DNA of 64,000 bases from Rhizobiales bacterium 62-17 (lineage in GTDB: Bacteria; Pseudomonadota; Alphaproteobacteria; Rhizobiales; Beijerinckiaceae). Below the pieces are notes generated by a model, which did no database searches, was not told where the DNA came from, and saw only the letters and a list, made by a program, of their open reading frames with translations. Position numbers and translations under genes: made by a program. Shown in pieces: positions 9,900 through 18,249 of this stretch (position 1 is its first letter; every line of letters starts with the position of its first letter). The stretch covers positions 370,822 through 434,821 of the forward strand of contig MKVW01000001.1 of the NCBI GenBank assembly GCA_001898965.1, written 5' to 3'.

Positions 9900-10158
9900 T
9901 TAGACATTCCTCGGTGCAAGTCGCATCAATATGGTCGCATCGGCACCAGTCGGCGTTCCGCCGAGTGGCGGCCCTCGGGAACTCTCCCAAGGCTCTCCCA
10001 GAGGCTACGGTCCAATTGTGAATCAATCGCCGTAATCACGCCCCATTCTCGCCAACCTTGGCAACAGTGCAACAAATTTTCCGTTCACATGTGCTTGACG
10101 GGAAACGCGGTGACCCCCGCGTGGTGCCTGAGTCACACCTGTCGTGACGGGATGGATT

Positions 10159-11394
10159 TCAGCAGGAGGCGGTGGGCGGCGTGCGTTCGACCGCCATGCC
10201 GAAGCTCGGGCGCAGCCATGTGCCGAGCCAGTTGCCGGCGAGCGCGAAGACGATCCAGGCCCAGCCATGCAGGCTGCCTGAGGCGATACCGCCGAAATAG
10301 GCGCCGATATTGCAGCCATAGGCGATGCGCGCGCCATAACCCATCAAGAGGCCGCCGATGATGCTGGTGGCGATTTGCCGAAGGGGGATACGCAGGCTGG
10401 GGCGAAATTCGCCGGAGAGGCCGGCGGCAGCCGCGGCGCCGAGCATCAGGCCGATGTCCATGACCGAGGTGACATCGCCCAGCACTCCGGCGGCGAGCCA
10501 GTCGCGATAGAACGGGTCGGACCAGGACGGCCATTGCGCCACGTCGACGCCGATGGCCTGCAAAGCGCTCGCGCCCCACAGCGGGAAGGCGGCGGTGATG
10601 CCCCATGGCCGGCCGGCGAGCAGCAGGGTGGCGAAGTTCAGCACCGCCAAGGCCAGCGCGCCGGCGACCATCGGCCAGTGGCGGGCCAGGAACGGACGCT
10701 GCGTTTCCGCGCCGCGCCAGCCGGTGATCGGCGCCACTTTCCCGTGCCGGCGCTGTTCGAGCGTACGCGTGGCAAAATAGAGGGCGGCAAAAACCGCCAG
10801 ATTGAGGATCAGCGCCGGCAGCCAGCCGAACAGATTGACCAGCGACAAGGCCGGCAGACCCGGCTGGCTTTCCCACCACGGCAGATGGGCGAAGCCCGCC
10901 ATCGAGCCGACAATGAAGAAAATCAAAGTCAACAGCATGCGGGCATTGCCGCCGCCAGTGGCGAACAATGTGCCTGAGCCGCAGCCGCCGCCAAGCTGCA
11001 TGCCGACGCCGAACATGAAGGAGCCCAGCACGACGCCCGGGCCGATGCCAAAGACGAAGCCGCCGACCGGCTGGCCGAAAGCGGAACCTGCCGCGAGCGC
11101 CGGGAAGAACAGCAGGCAGGCGAGGGCGAACATGATCATCTGCGCCCGGATGCCGGCGCTGCGGCGGTCGGAGATCATCACCCGGAAGGCGGCGGTGAAA
11201 CCGAAGGAGGCATAATAGAGCGCCAGGCCCAGCAGGATGCCGGTGAGATAGAGCAGGGCCATGCGGGCGCCCTGGCCAAGCGCCAGATGCAGCCCCAGCG
11301 CCGCCGCCAACACCACGGCGCCGCCGACCACGACCGCCTGCGCCGGTGGCGCGGCGATGAGGGGCGGGCTGGGCTGTCGGGTGGCGAAAGACAC
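10159..11394 (-). CDS. YeeE/YedE-family sulfur-compound transporter
   Basis: A 411-residue polytopic membrane protein starting at GTG 11394 behind a GAGGAG ribosome site. Two sulphur-transport repeats are visible. The first has GVGMQLGGGCGSGTLF and the second has MGYGARIAYGCNIGAYFGG, each with the conserved Cys that relays thiosulfate in the TsuA/YeeE family. Related YedE proteins are linked to selenium metabolism. No TusA-like partner is adjacent, so thiosulfate or a similar sulfur anion is the best guess. It is divergent from the NAD synthetase gene. Confidence 0.88.
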   Translation of the reverse strand: MSFATRQPSPPLIAAPPAQAVVVGGAVVLAAALGLHLALGQGARMALLYLTGILLGLALYYASFGFTAAFRVMISDRRSAGIRAQMIMFALACLLFFPALAAGSAFGQPVGGFVFGIGPGVVLGSFMFGVGMQLGGGCGSGTLFATGGGNARMLLTLIFFIVGSMAGFAHLPWWESQPGLPALSLVNLFGWLPALILNLAVFAALYFATRTLEQRRHGKVAPITGWRGAETQRPFLARHWPMVAGALALAVLNFATLLLAGRPWGITAAFPLWGASALQAIGVDVAQWPSWSDPFYRDWLAAGVLGDVTSVMDIGLMLGAAAAAGLSGEFRPSLRIPLRQIATSIIGGLLMGYGARIAYGCNIGAYFGGIASGSLHGWAWIVFALAGNWLGTWLRPSFGMAVERTPPTASC

Positions 11395-11538
11395 GGGATT
11401 GCTCCTCAAGCGGCTCGGACAAGGCCAGGATAACGCCCTATATCGTGATCGGTGGCGAAAAACGAACCCGGCACTACCGGTTAGGTGAAATGCACTCCTC
11501 GCATTGCCGCTGCCGACGCGCCGGGCTACATGCCGGAT

Positions 11539-13296
11539 ATGAACGCGAAAGTTTCCTCCCGCCCCGCCGATCGCCTGTCGATCGCCCTGGCGCAGCTCGA
11601 TTGTATCGTCGGCGACGTCGCCGGCAATGCCGACCGGGTGCGCGAAGCCCGCGCCAAGGCCCACGCCCAGGGCGCCGACCTCGTGCTGTTCTCGGAACTC
11701 TATCTCGCCGGCTACACCCCGGAGGATCTGGTGCTGAAGCCGGCCTTTCAGGAGGCCTGCCGCGCCACTTTGGAGGATCTGGCGCGCGAGACCGCCGACG
11801 GTGGGCCGGCCGTGTTGATCGGTCTGCCTTGGGCCGAGAATGGCGGGCTCTACAACGCTTACGCGCTGCTCGACGGCGGCCGCATCGAAGCGGTGCGCTT
11901 CAAGGTCGACCTGCCGAACTATGGCGTGTTCGATGAGAAGCGCGTCTTTACCCAGGGGCCGATGCCGGGGCCGATCGTGTTTCGCGGCGTGCGCCTGGGC
12001 GTGCCGATCTGCGAAGACATCTGGGGCACCGATATCGTCGAATGCCTGGTGGAGACCGGCGCGGAAATCCTGCTCTCGCCCAATGGCTCTCCTTATTGGC
12101 ACGGCAAGTATGAAGAGCGCATGGGCGTTGTGGTGGCGCGCGTCACCGAGTCGGGCCTGCCGCTGCTCTATCTCAATCAGGTCGGCGGCCAGGACGAACT
12201 GGTGTTCGATGGCGGCTCCTTCGCGCTCAACGCCGATCGTTCGCTCGCCTTCCAGATGCCGGCCTTCCGCGAGGATCTGGTGGTGTCGGTATGGGAGCGC
12301 GGCCCCAAGGGCTGGCATTGCCTGCCGGGTGAAAAGGTGATCGTGCCGGAAGGCGATGAAGCCGACTACACCGCCTGCATGGTCGGTTTGCGCGACTATG
12401 TGAACAAGAACCGTTTCCCCGGCGTCGTCATGGGCCTGTCGGGCGGCATCGACTCGGCGCTCTGCGCCGCACTCGCCGTCGATGCGCTGGGTGCTGAGCG
12501 CGTTCACTGCATCATGCTGCCCTATCGCTTCACCTCCAACGAATCGCTGTCGGATGCGCAGGGCTGTGCCAGTGCGCTTGGCGTGCGCTACGACATCCTG
12601 CCGATCGCGCCGGCCGTCGAAGGCTTGGAAAGCGTGCTGAAGCCGCTTTTCCAAGGTAAGCCGCGCGATACCACCGAGGAAAATCTGCAGTCGCGGGCCC
12701 GTGGCACCTTGCTGATGTCGGTCTCGAACAAGTTCGGTCCGATGCTGGTGACGACCGGCAACAAGTCGGAAATGTCGGTTGGCTATGCCACCATCTATGG
12801 CGACATGAACGGCGGCTTCAATCCGATCAAGGACCTCTACAAGATGCAGGTCTTCCGCCTGTGTCACCTGCGCAACCGCTGGAAGCCGGACGGTGCCTTG
12901 GGGCCGGACGGCGAGGTCATCCCCAACAACATCATCGTCAAGCCGCCGACCGCCGAACTGCGCGAGAACCAGAAGGATCAGGACTCGCTGCCGGAATACG
13001 AGGTGCTCGACGATGTCCTCGAATGCCTGATCGAGAAGGAAATGCGCGTATCCGACATCGTCGCGCGTGGCCACGATCTCGAAACGGTGAAGAAAGTCGA
13101 GCGCCTGCTTTATATCGCCGAATACAAGCGCCGCCAGTCGGCGCCGGGCGTGAAGGTGACGAAAAAGAATTTCGGCCGCGACCGCCGCTATCCGATCGTC
13201 AACCGCTTCCGCGATTCCGGCGCGCCGCAGCGCGCGCACGATGCATCCATCGCGCCGCGCAAGCCGGTGGGCGTATCGGAACGCTTCGAGGAATAA
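11539..13296 (+). CDS. nadE: glutamine-dependent NAD+ synthetase
   Basis: A 585-residue two-domain enzyme making NAD+ from nicotinate adenine dinucleotide. The N-terminal nitrilase-type glutaminase domain has the Glu of FSELYLAGY, the Lys of RFKVDLPNYG and nucleophile C158 (VPICEDIW). The C-terminal synthetase domain has the ATP-binding SGGIDSALCAALA loop near residue 301. The end has the KVTKKNFGRDRRYPI motif of the family. Start is uncertain: ATGs at 11530 and 11539 and a GTG at 11485 are in frame with no clear ribosome site. I chose 11539 because the domain starts 13 residues later. Confidence 0.95.
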   Translation: MNAKVSSRPADRLSIALAQLDCIVGDVAGNADRVREARAKAHAQGADLVLFSELYLAGYTPEDLVLKPAFQEACRATLEDLARETADGGPAVLIGLPWAENGGLYNAYALLDGGRIEAVRFKVDLPNYGVFDEKRVFTQGPMPGPIVFRGVRLGVPICEDIWGTDIVECLVETGAEILLSPNGSPYWHGKYEERMGVVVARVTESGLPLLYLNQVGGQDELVFDGGSFALNADRSLAFQMPAFREDLVVSVWERGPKGWHCLPGEKVIVPEGDEADYTACMVGLRDYVNKNRFPGVVMGLSGGIDSALCAALAVDALGAERVHCIMLPYRFTSNESLSDAQGCASALGVRYDILPIAPAVEGLESVLKPLFQGKPRDTTEENLQSRARGTLLMSVSNKFGPMLVTTGNKSEMSVGYATIYGDMNGGFNPIKDLYKMQVFRLCHLRNRWKPDGALGPDGEVIPNNIIVKPPTAELRENQKDQDSLPEYEVLDDVLECLIEKEMRVSDIVARGHDLETVKKVERLLYIAEYKRRQSAPGVKVTKKNFGRDRRYPIVNRFRDSGAPQRAHDASIAPRKPVGVSERFEE

Positions 13297-13316
13297 GCGC
13301 GGGACTTGTTCCGCGC
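13297..13316. terminator. short hairpin between convergent nadE and mscS-like genes
   Basis: GCGCGG (13297-13302) pairs with CCGCGC (13311-13316) around an 8-base loop. It fills exactly the 20 bases between the two stop codons. There is no T-run, so it may be a weak bidirectional terminator. Confidence 0.45.
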
Positions 13317-14558
13317 CTACGACGCCTCGATCTTGATCTCGGCCGCTTTCAGCGCATCCCAGATCAGGAATTGAATCGGCGAGCTGTGGGTGTCGACGCC
13401 AGCCACCCAATAGGTGACGGCGAAATTGACGTTGCCGCCGAAGTTGACCAGGCGGCAGGCCGGCGGCGTGGGCGTGTCCAGCACCAGCGGATATTGTTTG
13501 ACGGCCGCTTCGACGATGGCCGGCACCTGATGGATGTCGACGTCATAGCCGACGGCGAATTTGATCTCGCAGCGATGATGCAGGTCGCTCTTCGTCCAGT
13601 TGATGAATTCCGAGGTGATGAACTTTTCGTTCGGCACCAGGATGTCGCGGCCGTCGTCGGTGCGCAGCGTGCTGGAGCGCATGTTCATCTCCTGCAAGAC
13701 GCCGGCCCGGTCGCCGCCGAGATCGACATAATCGCCGACCTTCATCGACCGTTCGATCAACAGGATAATGCCGGACACGAAGTTCGACGAAATCTGCTGC
13801 ATGCCGAAGCCGAGGCCGACGCCAAGTGCGCCGCCGAACACGGTGAGCGCTGTCAGATCAAGGCCGAGAACCTGGAGTAGCAGCACGAAGATCAACAGGA
13901 ACAACGCGATCTGGAAGGCTTTCGCCAGCAGTTCGCGCGTGGGAATGTCGAAGGCTTCCTGCTTGCGGATGACCTTTTGACCGGCATCGTTGGAGGCGCG
14001 GCCGAGCCAGAACAGGATCGCCGCCGCGAGCAAGGCTTTGACGAGGGTGTAGACCGACAAGCGGATGTTGCCGACTTCAAGGGAAATGGAATCGAGATAG
14101 CCGACGACGGCGCCAAGAACGCCGAACACATAGAGCGTGGCGATCGGAATGCCGACCCATCGCGCCACCGAGTTGATGATCGGATGGGTGATGAACCGAT
14201 TGATCGCCGTGTAGAGGACGCCGATGACGGCAAGGCTCTGAAAGATGCGCACGAGCCAAGCCGCGCCCACCGCCGACTGCACCAGTTCGGCGGCAACGGC
14301 GAGAGCCAGAACGGTGAAGACGGGAAAGAGCAGATCGCGGCAAGTGTAGAGCCACTGCCGCAACCGCAGCATCGGCCCGTCATCGGGTTGTGCCGAGAAC
14401 AGGCCGGAACGGGAGCGGACTTTCTGCGCGACGAAATAGGCGATCGCGACCGCGACGATGATGGCGCCGATCTGCGCATAGAATTGCGGACTGACCAGCC
14501 ATTGCAGTGTGGTCTGCAATGCCTCCAATGCGCGCCGGTGCAAGATCTCAAAATTCAT
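13317..14558 (-). CDS. MscS-family mechanosensitive ion channel
   Basis: A 413-residue membrane protein. Several N-terminal helices are followed by the pore helix and beta domain: LTALTVFGGALGVGLGFGMQQISSNFVSG, then RSMKVGDYVDLGG and the RTDDGRDILVPNEKF block typical of MscS. The C-terminal cage domain follows. A GGAGAAGGA ribosome site precedes the ATG at 14558. It is larger than E. coli MscS (286 residues) because of extra N-terminal helices. Role: osmotic release valve or regulated small-conductance channel. Confidence 0.92.
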   Translation of the reverse strand: MNFEILHRRALEALQTTLQWLVSPQFYAQIGAIIVAVAIAYFVAQKVRSRSGLFSAQPDDGPMLRLRQWLYTCRDLLFPVFTVLALAVAAELVQSAVGAAWLVRIFQSLAVIGVLYTAINRFITHPIINSVARWVGIPIATLYVFGVLGAVVGYLDSISLEVGNIRLSVYTLVKALLAAAILFWLGRASNDAGQKVIRKQEAFDIPTRELLAKAFQIALFLLIFVLLLQVLGLDLTALTVFGGALGVGLGFGMQQISSNFVSGIILLIERSMKVGDYVDLGGDRAGVLQEMNMRSSTLRTDDGRDILVPNEKFITSEFINWTKSDLHHRCEIKFAVGYDVDIHQVPAIVEAAVKQYPLVLDTPTPPACRLVNFGGNVNFAVTYWVAGVDTHSSPIQFLIWDALKAAEIKIEAS

Positions 14559-14893
14559 CGTGAACGTCCTTCTCCAAATCAGGAGCAACACATCAGGAGC
14601 AATGCGCGTGGCGAAGCTGGTTCGAGGCGCTCTGCCGCAAACGCCAGCCGTCCATGCAGGTTCCGGGGTGGCTGTATAAAAAATTGGCCGTCTAAAAATG
14701 AGGCCCGTTGCAAATCTTTCGCCGTTCTAAAGTGATTCGAGGGGGAAGCGCCACGCTGCCAGCTTCTGCGTCAGGCCAGCCCGCTGCGTGAGGCGCTTCA
14801 ACCTCAGGCGCTTATGCAGCAAGCCGCCTACGCCATTCGCCGCTGCAATCATCCTGGATTTCATGCTAAAAGGCGGGACGGGAGGAACGAACG
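14559..14893. other. 335-bp intergenic region
   Basis: This region lies between the divergent mscS-like and TauD-like genes, so it must contain two promoters. Near the mscS side an ATCAGGAGCAA block is repeated 13 bp apart (about 14579-14603). No gene or strong hairpin is visible. A GGGAGGAACG ribosome site just before 14894 belongs to the downstream gene. Confidence 0.4.
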
Positions 14894-15799
14894 ATGTCGC
14901 AAGTACAAGCACAGGTGCGCCCGTTTTCCATGGGCTTTGGTGCCGAGATTGTCGGTCTCGATCTAACGCAGCCCTTGAATGAAAAGACGTTCGGCCTCTG
15001 GAACGAGGCCTTCGAGGAACATGGCGTCGTCGTTCTGCGTGGGCAGACATGCACCGACGAACAGCAGGTTGCGTTCAGCCGATGGTTCGGCCCGCTGGAG
15101 GATTTTCCCGATCCGAAGGATCAGGCCCATGGCTTCAAGACCGTGCTGCGTGTCTCCAATGTCGAGAAGCACACCGACCGCATCAAGCCGATCGACGATG
15201 CCGGCCACAAATCCTTTTGGCTCGGCACCAGCGACTGGCACACGGATTCATCCTATCGGCCGGTGCTGAGCAAAGCCTCCCTGCTGTTCTCGCGCGAAAT
15301 TCCCAAGGCCGGTGGCGACACGATGTTCGCCCACACCGGCAAGGCCTATGATGCCTTGCCGCCTGCAAAGAAAGCCGAGATCGACGACATCGTCGTCATC
15401 CATGATTTCGAGGAGACGCGTCGGCGCAACAATCTGCCGTCGCGGCCGGAGGCGGTCCGCAAGGCCACGCCGCCGGTGCGCCAGCCGCTGGTGCGTCGGC
15501 TGGAGAATGGCCGCAAGGCGCTGCTGCTGGGCTCGCACATCGCTTATGTGGAAGGCATGGATCTTGAGAAAAGCAAGGCGCTCATTGCCGAGCTGACGGC
15601 ATTCGCGATCCAGCCGCAATTCACCTATCGCCATCAATGGCGCCTGGGCGATCTCGTCATGTGGGATAACCGCTGCACCATGCACCGGGCGATGGAATAT
15701 GACATGCAGAACGAGCGGCGTCTTCTGCATCGCACCACGGTTGCCGGCGACAAAGCGCTTCTGGCGCAACCATTTGTCTCGCAAGCATCGGTTGCATGA
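14894..15799 (+). CDS. TauD/TfdA-family Fe(II)/2-oxoglutarate dioxygenase
   Basis: A 301-residue enzyme. The iron ligands are visible as H116-x-D118 (WHTDSSYRP) and H264 (TMHRAMEYD), with R280 (HRTTVAGD) for 2-oxoglutarate. The overall pattern matches TauD/TfdA enzymes, which hydroxylate and so cleave taurine, phenoxyacetates or alkylsulfates. Two aromatic-ring dioxygenase-like genes follow within 3 kb, but on separate transcripts. No sulfonate transporter is adjacent, so the substrate remains open. Confidence 0.92.
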   Translation: MSQVQAQVRPFSMGFGAEIVGLDLTQPLNEKTFGLWNEAFEEHGVVVLRGQTCTDEQQVAFSRWFGPLEDFPDPKDQAHGFKTVLRVSNVEKHTDRIKPIDDAGHKSFWLGTSDWHTDSSYRPVLSKASLLFSREIPKAGGDTMFAHTGKAYDALPPAKKAEIDDIVVIHDFEETRRRNNLPSRPEAVRKATPPVRQPLVRRLENGRKALLLGSHIAYVEGMDLEKSKALIAELTAFAIQPQFTYRHQWRLGDLVMWDNRCTMHRAMEYDMQNERRLLHRTTVAGDKALLAQPFVSQASVA

Positions 15800-15820
15800 A
15801 ATCATAAGCTTTTGAAACAA

Positions 15821-15846
15821 GAAGGGCCATCTTGCGATGGCCCTTC
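15821..15846 (+). terminator. hairpin downstream of TauD-like gene
   Basis: A perfect 10-bp stem (GAAGGGCCAT / ATGGCCCTTC) with a 6-base loop begins 21 bp after the TauD-like stop. The following bases are only weakly T-rich (CATTGTC), so termination may be inefficient or the hairpin may stabilise the 3' end. Confidence 0.6.
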
Positions 15847-15906
15847 CATTGTCGCGACCGCGGCCGGTTGGACCCACGTCACATTAAACTGACATGACAC
15901 TGGCGC

Positions 15907-16010
15907 CGCTCACGCGGGGCAGAACTCCGCATGAGCGAGAGTCCAGGTCTCAGCAACCGACAACTGCGATAACTGACAATGAGACACTGGATCACCTCCT
16001 TTCGGTTGTT
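15907..16010 (+). ncRNA. candidate structured RNA carrying an anti-Shine-Dalgarno segment
   Basis: The stem CGCTCA (15907-15912) / TGAGCG (15932-15937) encloses an inner stem GCGGGG / CTCCGC closed with one G-U pair. After it comes CTGGATCACCTCCTTTC (15987-16003), identical to the last bases of alphaproteobacterial 16S rRNA and including the CCTCC anti-Shine-Dalgarno core. The flanks CAACCG (15954-15959) and CGGTTG (16003-16008) could fold this segment into a large loop. No upstream 16S sequence is present, so this is not a broken rRNA gene. Transcription is not shown by sequence: a weak -35-like TTGGAC lies near 15868. Called with low confidence. Confidence 0.3.
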
Positions 16011-16285
16011 AACGACTCACTCAGTGTACTCGAAATCCTTAAAAACTGAATGCACGGCCTGCGCGAATAAACGCCAGATTGCCGGTCTTTCCTGCAATCG
16101 TGCTGAAAGCCCGGGCGAAAATGAAAGATTCTTGATGGAGGCCGCTGGATCGATTGCGGCAGGCTTCGGCCCTCCGGTGCTCTGACATTACGGTTTTTTC
16201 AGATGACGCGCCGCCAGGGCGCCCTATGGTAAAGGAACCCGGAAGGTACGGTCTTCCAGGGCTTCGAGAAGGCGTGTTAGCCCCC

Positions 16286-17011
16286 ATGAGCGTTCATCGC
16301 AGGCAAGTGCTTCAGAACCTCGCCGTCACCGTCGCCGGCGGCCTGCTCATGCCGCGCAGTGCTTTCGCGCAAGCCGCGCCAGGAACGCCGCTTCTGCCCC
16401 ACGCGGACGTCTGCGTGATGACACCGGCGTCGACCGAAGGGCCTTATTATTTTGATCCCAAGCTCGTGCGTTCGGACATCACCGAAGGCCGGCCGGGCTT
16501 GCCCATGACCGTGCGTCTGCAACTGGTCGACCAGGCCTGCAAGCCGATGCCGGGCGCCCGCATGGACATCTGGCATTGCGATGCCCTCGGCCTCTATTCG
16601 AATTATGCCGGGCAGGGCGATGACAGGGCCCATCCAGTCAACACCAAAGGCACGACCTATCTGCGGGGCACGCAGTTGGCGGACGAGCGCGGCGTCGTCG
16701 ATTTCAAGTCCATCTATCCCGGCTGGTATCCGGGGCGAACGCCGCATGTTCACTTCAAGGCCTTCATCGATTCCCGAAGCGTACTGACGGGGCAGATCTT
16801 CTTTCCCGATACGATCAGCGATGCCATCTACAAGACCAAATCGCCCTATGCCGGTCGCAAGCTGGCGCGCGATACGTCGAATACGCGGGATTTCATCGCC
16901 CGCTCCGCCGGGCAGGCTTCCCTGGCGAGCGTGAAGGAAGACAGCGACGGCTATCTCGTTTCGATGATCATCGGGGTTCGGCCGTCGCGGTCGGGCGGCG
17001 CGCGGCGCTGA
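16286..17011 (+). CDS. exported intradiol ring-cleavage dioxygenase family protein
   Basis: A 241-residue protein with a twin-arginine-type leader (MSVHRRQVLQNLAV, then a hydrophobic stretch to SAFAQA), so probably periplasmic. The rest is the intradiol dioxygenase core. The likely Fe(III) ligands are Tyr104 (GLYSNY), Tyr148 or 144 (YPGWYPG), H154 and H156 (RTPHVHFK). Cytosolic catechol 1,2- and protocatechuate 3,4-dioxygenases share this set, but this protein is shorter and secreted, like a poorly studied extracellular subgroup. Start: the ATG at 16286 begins the leader; in-frame ATGs upstream (16154, 16226) add an unrelated segment. No clear ribosome site is visible. Confidence 0.85.
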   Translation: MSVHRRQVLQNLAVTVAGGLLMPRSAFAQAAPGTPLLPHADVCVMTPASTEGPYYFDPKLVRSDITEGRPGLPMTVRLQLVDQACKPMPGARMDIWHCDALGLYSNYAGQGDDRAHPVNTKGTTYLRGTQLADERGVVDFKSIYPGWYPGRTPHVHFKAFIDSRSVLTGQIFFPDTISDAIYKTKSPYAGRKLARDTSNTRDFIARSAGQASLASVKEDSDGYLVSMIIGVRPSRSGGARR

Positions 17012-17081
17012 GAGATTTGCAGCAAGGGAGGGCATTGCCGGCTTTGCGCGGCGGGTCTAGCTTGGCGACCTATAGCGTTTC

Positions 17082-17171
17082 TGCTTTTGATGGAATCATC
17101 AAAAGCAAAGAAGACGCGTCAAAACAGGAGACTTAAAGCAAATCACCTTTCGAAACGTGATTTGCTTTAAG
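17082..17171. repeat. two adjacent REP-like hairpins before the VOC gene
   Basis: Hairpin 1 has a perfect 11-bp stem TGCTTTTGATG (17082-17092) / CATCAAAAGCA (17097-17107), flanked by ATAGCGTTT and GAAGACGCGTCAAAA. Hairpin 2 has a perfect 15-bp stem, 17132-17146 against 17157-17171, with a CTTTCGAAAC loop. The last base of hairpin 2 touches the ribosome site of the gene starting at 17182. The flanking words recur at 27420-27480 and in part at 8061-8070. Confidence 0.8.
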
Positions 17172-17181
17172 GGAGCGAAAC

Positions 17182-18057
17182 ATGGCCAGGAAAATGCTCG
17201 ATCGGGCCGGCGAGGATCTCGGCAATATTGTCGATGTCGGCCATATCAATCTGCGTGTGCCGGACCAGCGGCTGGCGACGCTTTATTATGTCACGGGCCT
17301 CGGCCTGACGCGCGATCCGTTTCTGATGACCGGCGTCGACAATATGTGGGTCAATGTCGGCCAGAGCCAGTTTCATCTGCCGACCGGCGAGGCCGCCTAT
17401 GCGCCGCGCACGGTGGCCGGGCTCGTCGTGCCGGATCGCGCCGCGCTCGTCGCCCGCTTGCAGAAAGTCGCCATCGATCTCGCTGGCACGCGCTTTTCCT
17501 GGGCGGCCACCAACGATGCCATCGAGCTGACCTGCCCTTGGGGCAATCGCGCCCGCTGCCACACGCCAGACCCACAACGCTTCGGCCAGATGTCGCTTGG
17601 CATGGCCTATGTGGAATTCGAAGTGCCGCGCGGATCGCTGGCAGGGATCGGCCGCTTCTATGAGGAGATGATTGGCGCGCGTCAGAGCATGGATGCGGAC
17701 GGACAGGGCCCGTTCCTGCGCGTCGCCTGCGGCCCTGGCCAGGCGCTGGTCTTCCGCGAAACCGGGGCTGAGCCCGTGATCTGTCAGCCGCATCACATCC
17801 AGATTTACGTGGCGGATTTTTCCGGCCCCTATGAAAATTTATGGGAGCGCGATCTGATCTCGGAAGAGAGCAATCGCCAGCAATATCGCTTCGAGAACAT
17901 CGTCGATCTCGAAAGTGGCCGCACGCTCTTCACCATCGATCATGAAGTGCGCAGCATGACGCATCCGATGTTCGGCCGCCCTCTGATCAATCGCAACACG
18001 TCGCAGACCGCCGGCACCTATCGCTCTGGCGCCGACGCGGCGCAGATTTGGATTTAG
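17182..18057 (+). CDS. VOC-superfamily protein with two modules
   Basis: A 291-residue protein with two vicinal-oxygen-chelate modules. The first starts at DVGHINLRVPDQRLATLYYVTGLGL; the second at LGMAYVEFEVPRGSLAGIGRFYEEMIGA, with a later CQPHHIQIYVADF block. The ligand pattern H...E/H is partly recognisable, but I cannot assign a metal site with confidence. The family includes extradiol dioxygenases, glyoxalases and resistance proteins. The ribosome site (GGGAGCG) follows directly on a 15-bp hairpin. It is monocistronic, with the MITE-like element immediately downstream. Confidence 0.8.
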   Translation: MARKMLDRAGEDLGNIVDVGHINLRVPDQRLATLYYVTGLGLTRDPFLMTGVDNMWVNVGQSQFHLPTGEAAYAPRTVAGLVVPDRAALVARLQKVAIDLAGTRFSWAATNDAIELTCPWGNRARCHTPDPQRFGQMSLGMAYVEFEVPRGSLAGIGRFYEEMIGARQSMDADGQGPFLRVACGPGQALVFRETGAEPVICQPHHIQIYVADFSGPYENLWERDLISEESNRQQYRFENIVDLESGRTLFTIDHEVRSMTHPMFGRPLINRNTSQTAGTYRSGADAAQIWI

Positions 18058-18095
18058 GGCGTTTCACGATTCAACGGAATCGCTGAACGCCGTGC

Positions 18096-18224
18096 CGTCA
18101 TTGCGAGCGCAGCGAAGCAATCCAGGGGCAAGCGGTAGTGCGTGAGGAAGTGTCTGTGGCGCAGATATGGTTTTGCGCTTCTACACTTTGACTCTTGGAT
18201 TGCTTCGCTGCGCTCGCAATGACG
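18096..18224 (+). repeat. MITE-like palindromic element, copy 2
   Basis: A 129-bp relative of the element at 4907-5026, in the same orientation. Its inverted ends (CGTCATTGCGAGCGCAGCG... and ...CGCTCGCAATGACG) match each other over about 30 bp and match the right end of copy 1. The interior is diverged but alignable, especially near the right end (CTACACTTTGACTCTTGG versus TTACACCTTAGCTCCTGG). It sits between two convergent genes, as copy 1 does. Confidence 0.85.
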
Positions 18225-18249
18225 ATGGTATGTTCGCGCGCCATCTATC

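Larger units (their letters stand above)
15800..16285. other. 486-bp noncoding region with structured RNA-like elements
   Basis: In order it holds: a 10-bp hairpin GAAGGGCCAT / ATGGCCCTTC (15821-15846), probably the end of the TauD-like transcript; a compound stem-loop 15907-15937; an inverted pair GTCTCA / TGAGAC (15947-15952, 15980-15985); a 17-nt match to the 3' end of 16S rRNA (15987-16003); and a CGGTTG (16003-16008) that can pair with CAACCG (15954-15959). A 68-codon frame from 15979 has no ribosome site and I do not call it. The rest, from about 16050 to 16285, shows nothing clear. Confidence 0.6.

Noticed and set aside
10159..13410. A 1083-codon open frame on the minus strand covering the whole nadE gene
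   Set aside because: Only its last 411 codons (the YeeE/YedE transporter) look like protein. The rest is antisense to nadE with no recognisable domain and arises from GC-rich codon bias.
15987..16003. Whether this is the end of a broken 16S rRNA gene or a real rrn operon
   Set aside because: The match stops abruptly at 17 bases; neither the preceding helix 45 sequence nor a following spacer with tRNA-Ile or tRNA-Ala is present.
15979..16185. A 68-codon frame beginning MRHWITSFRL over the 16S-like segment
   Set aside because: It has no ribosome site and no recognisable similarity. I kept the region as a possible RNA, but note the frame as the main alternative.
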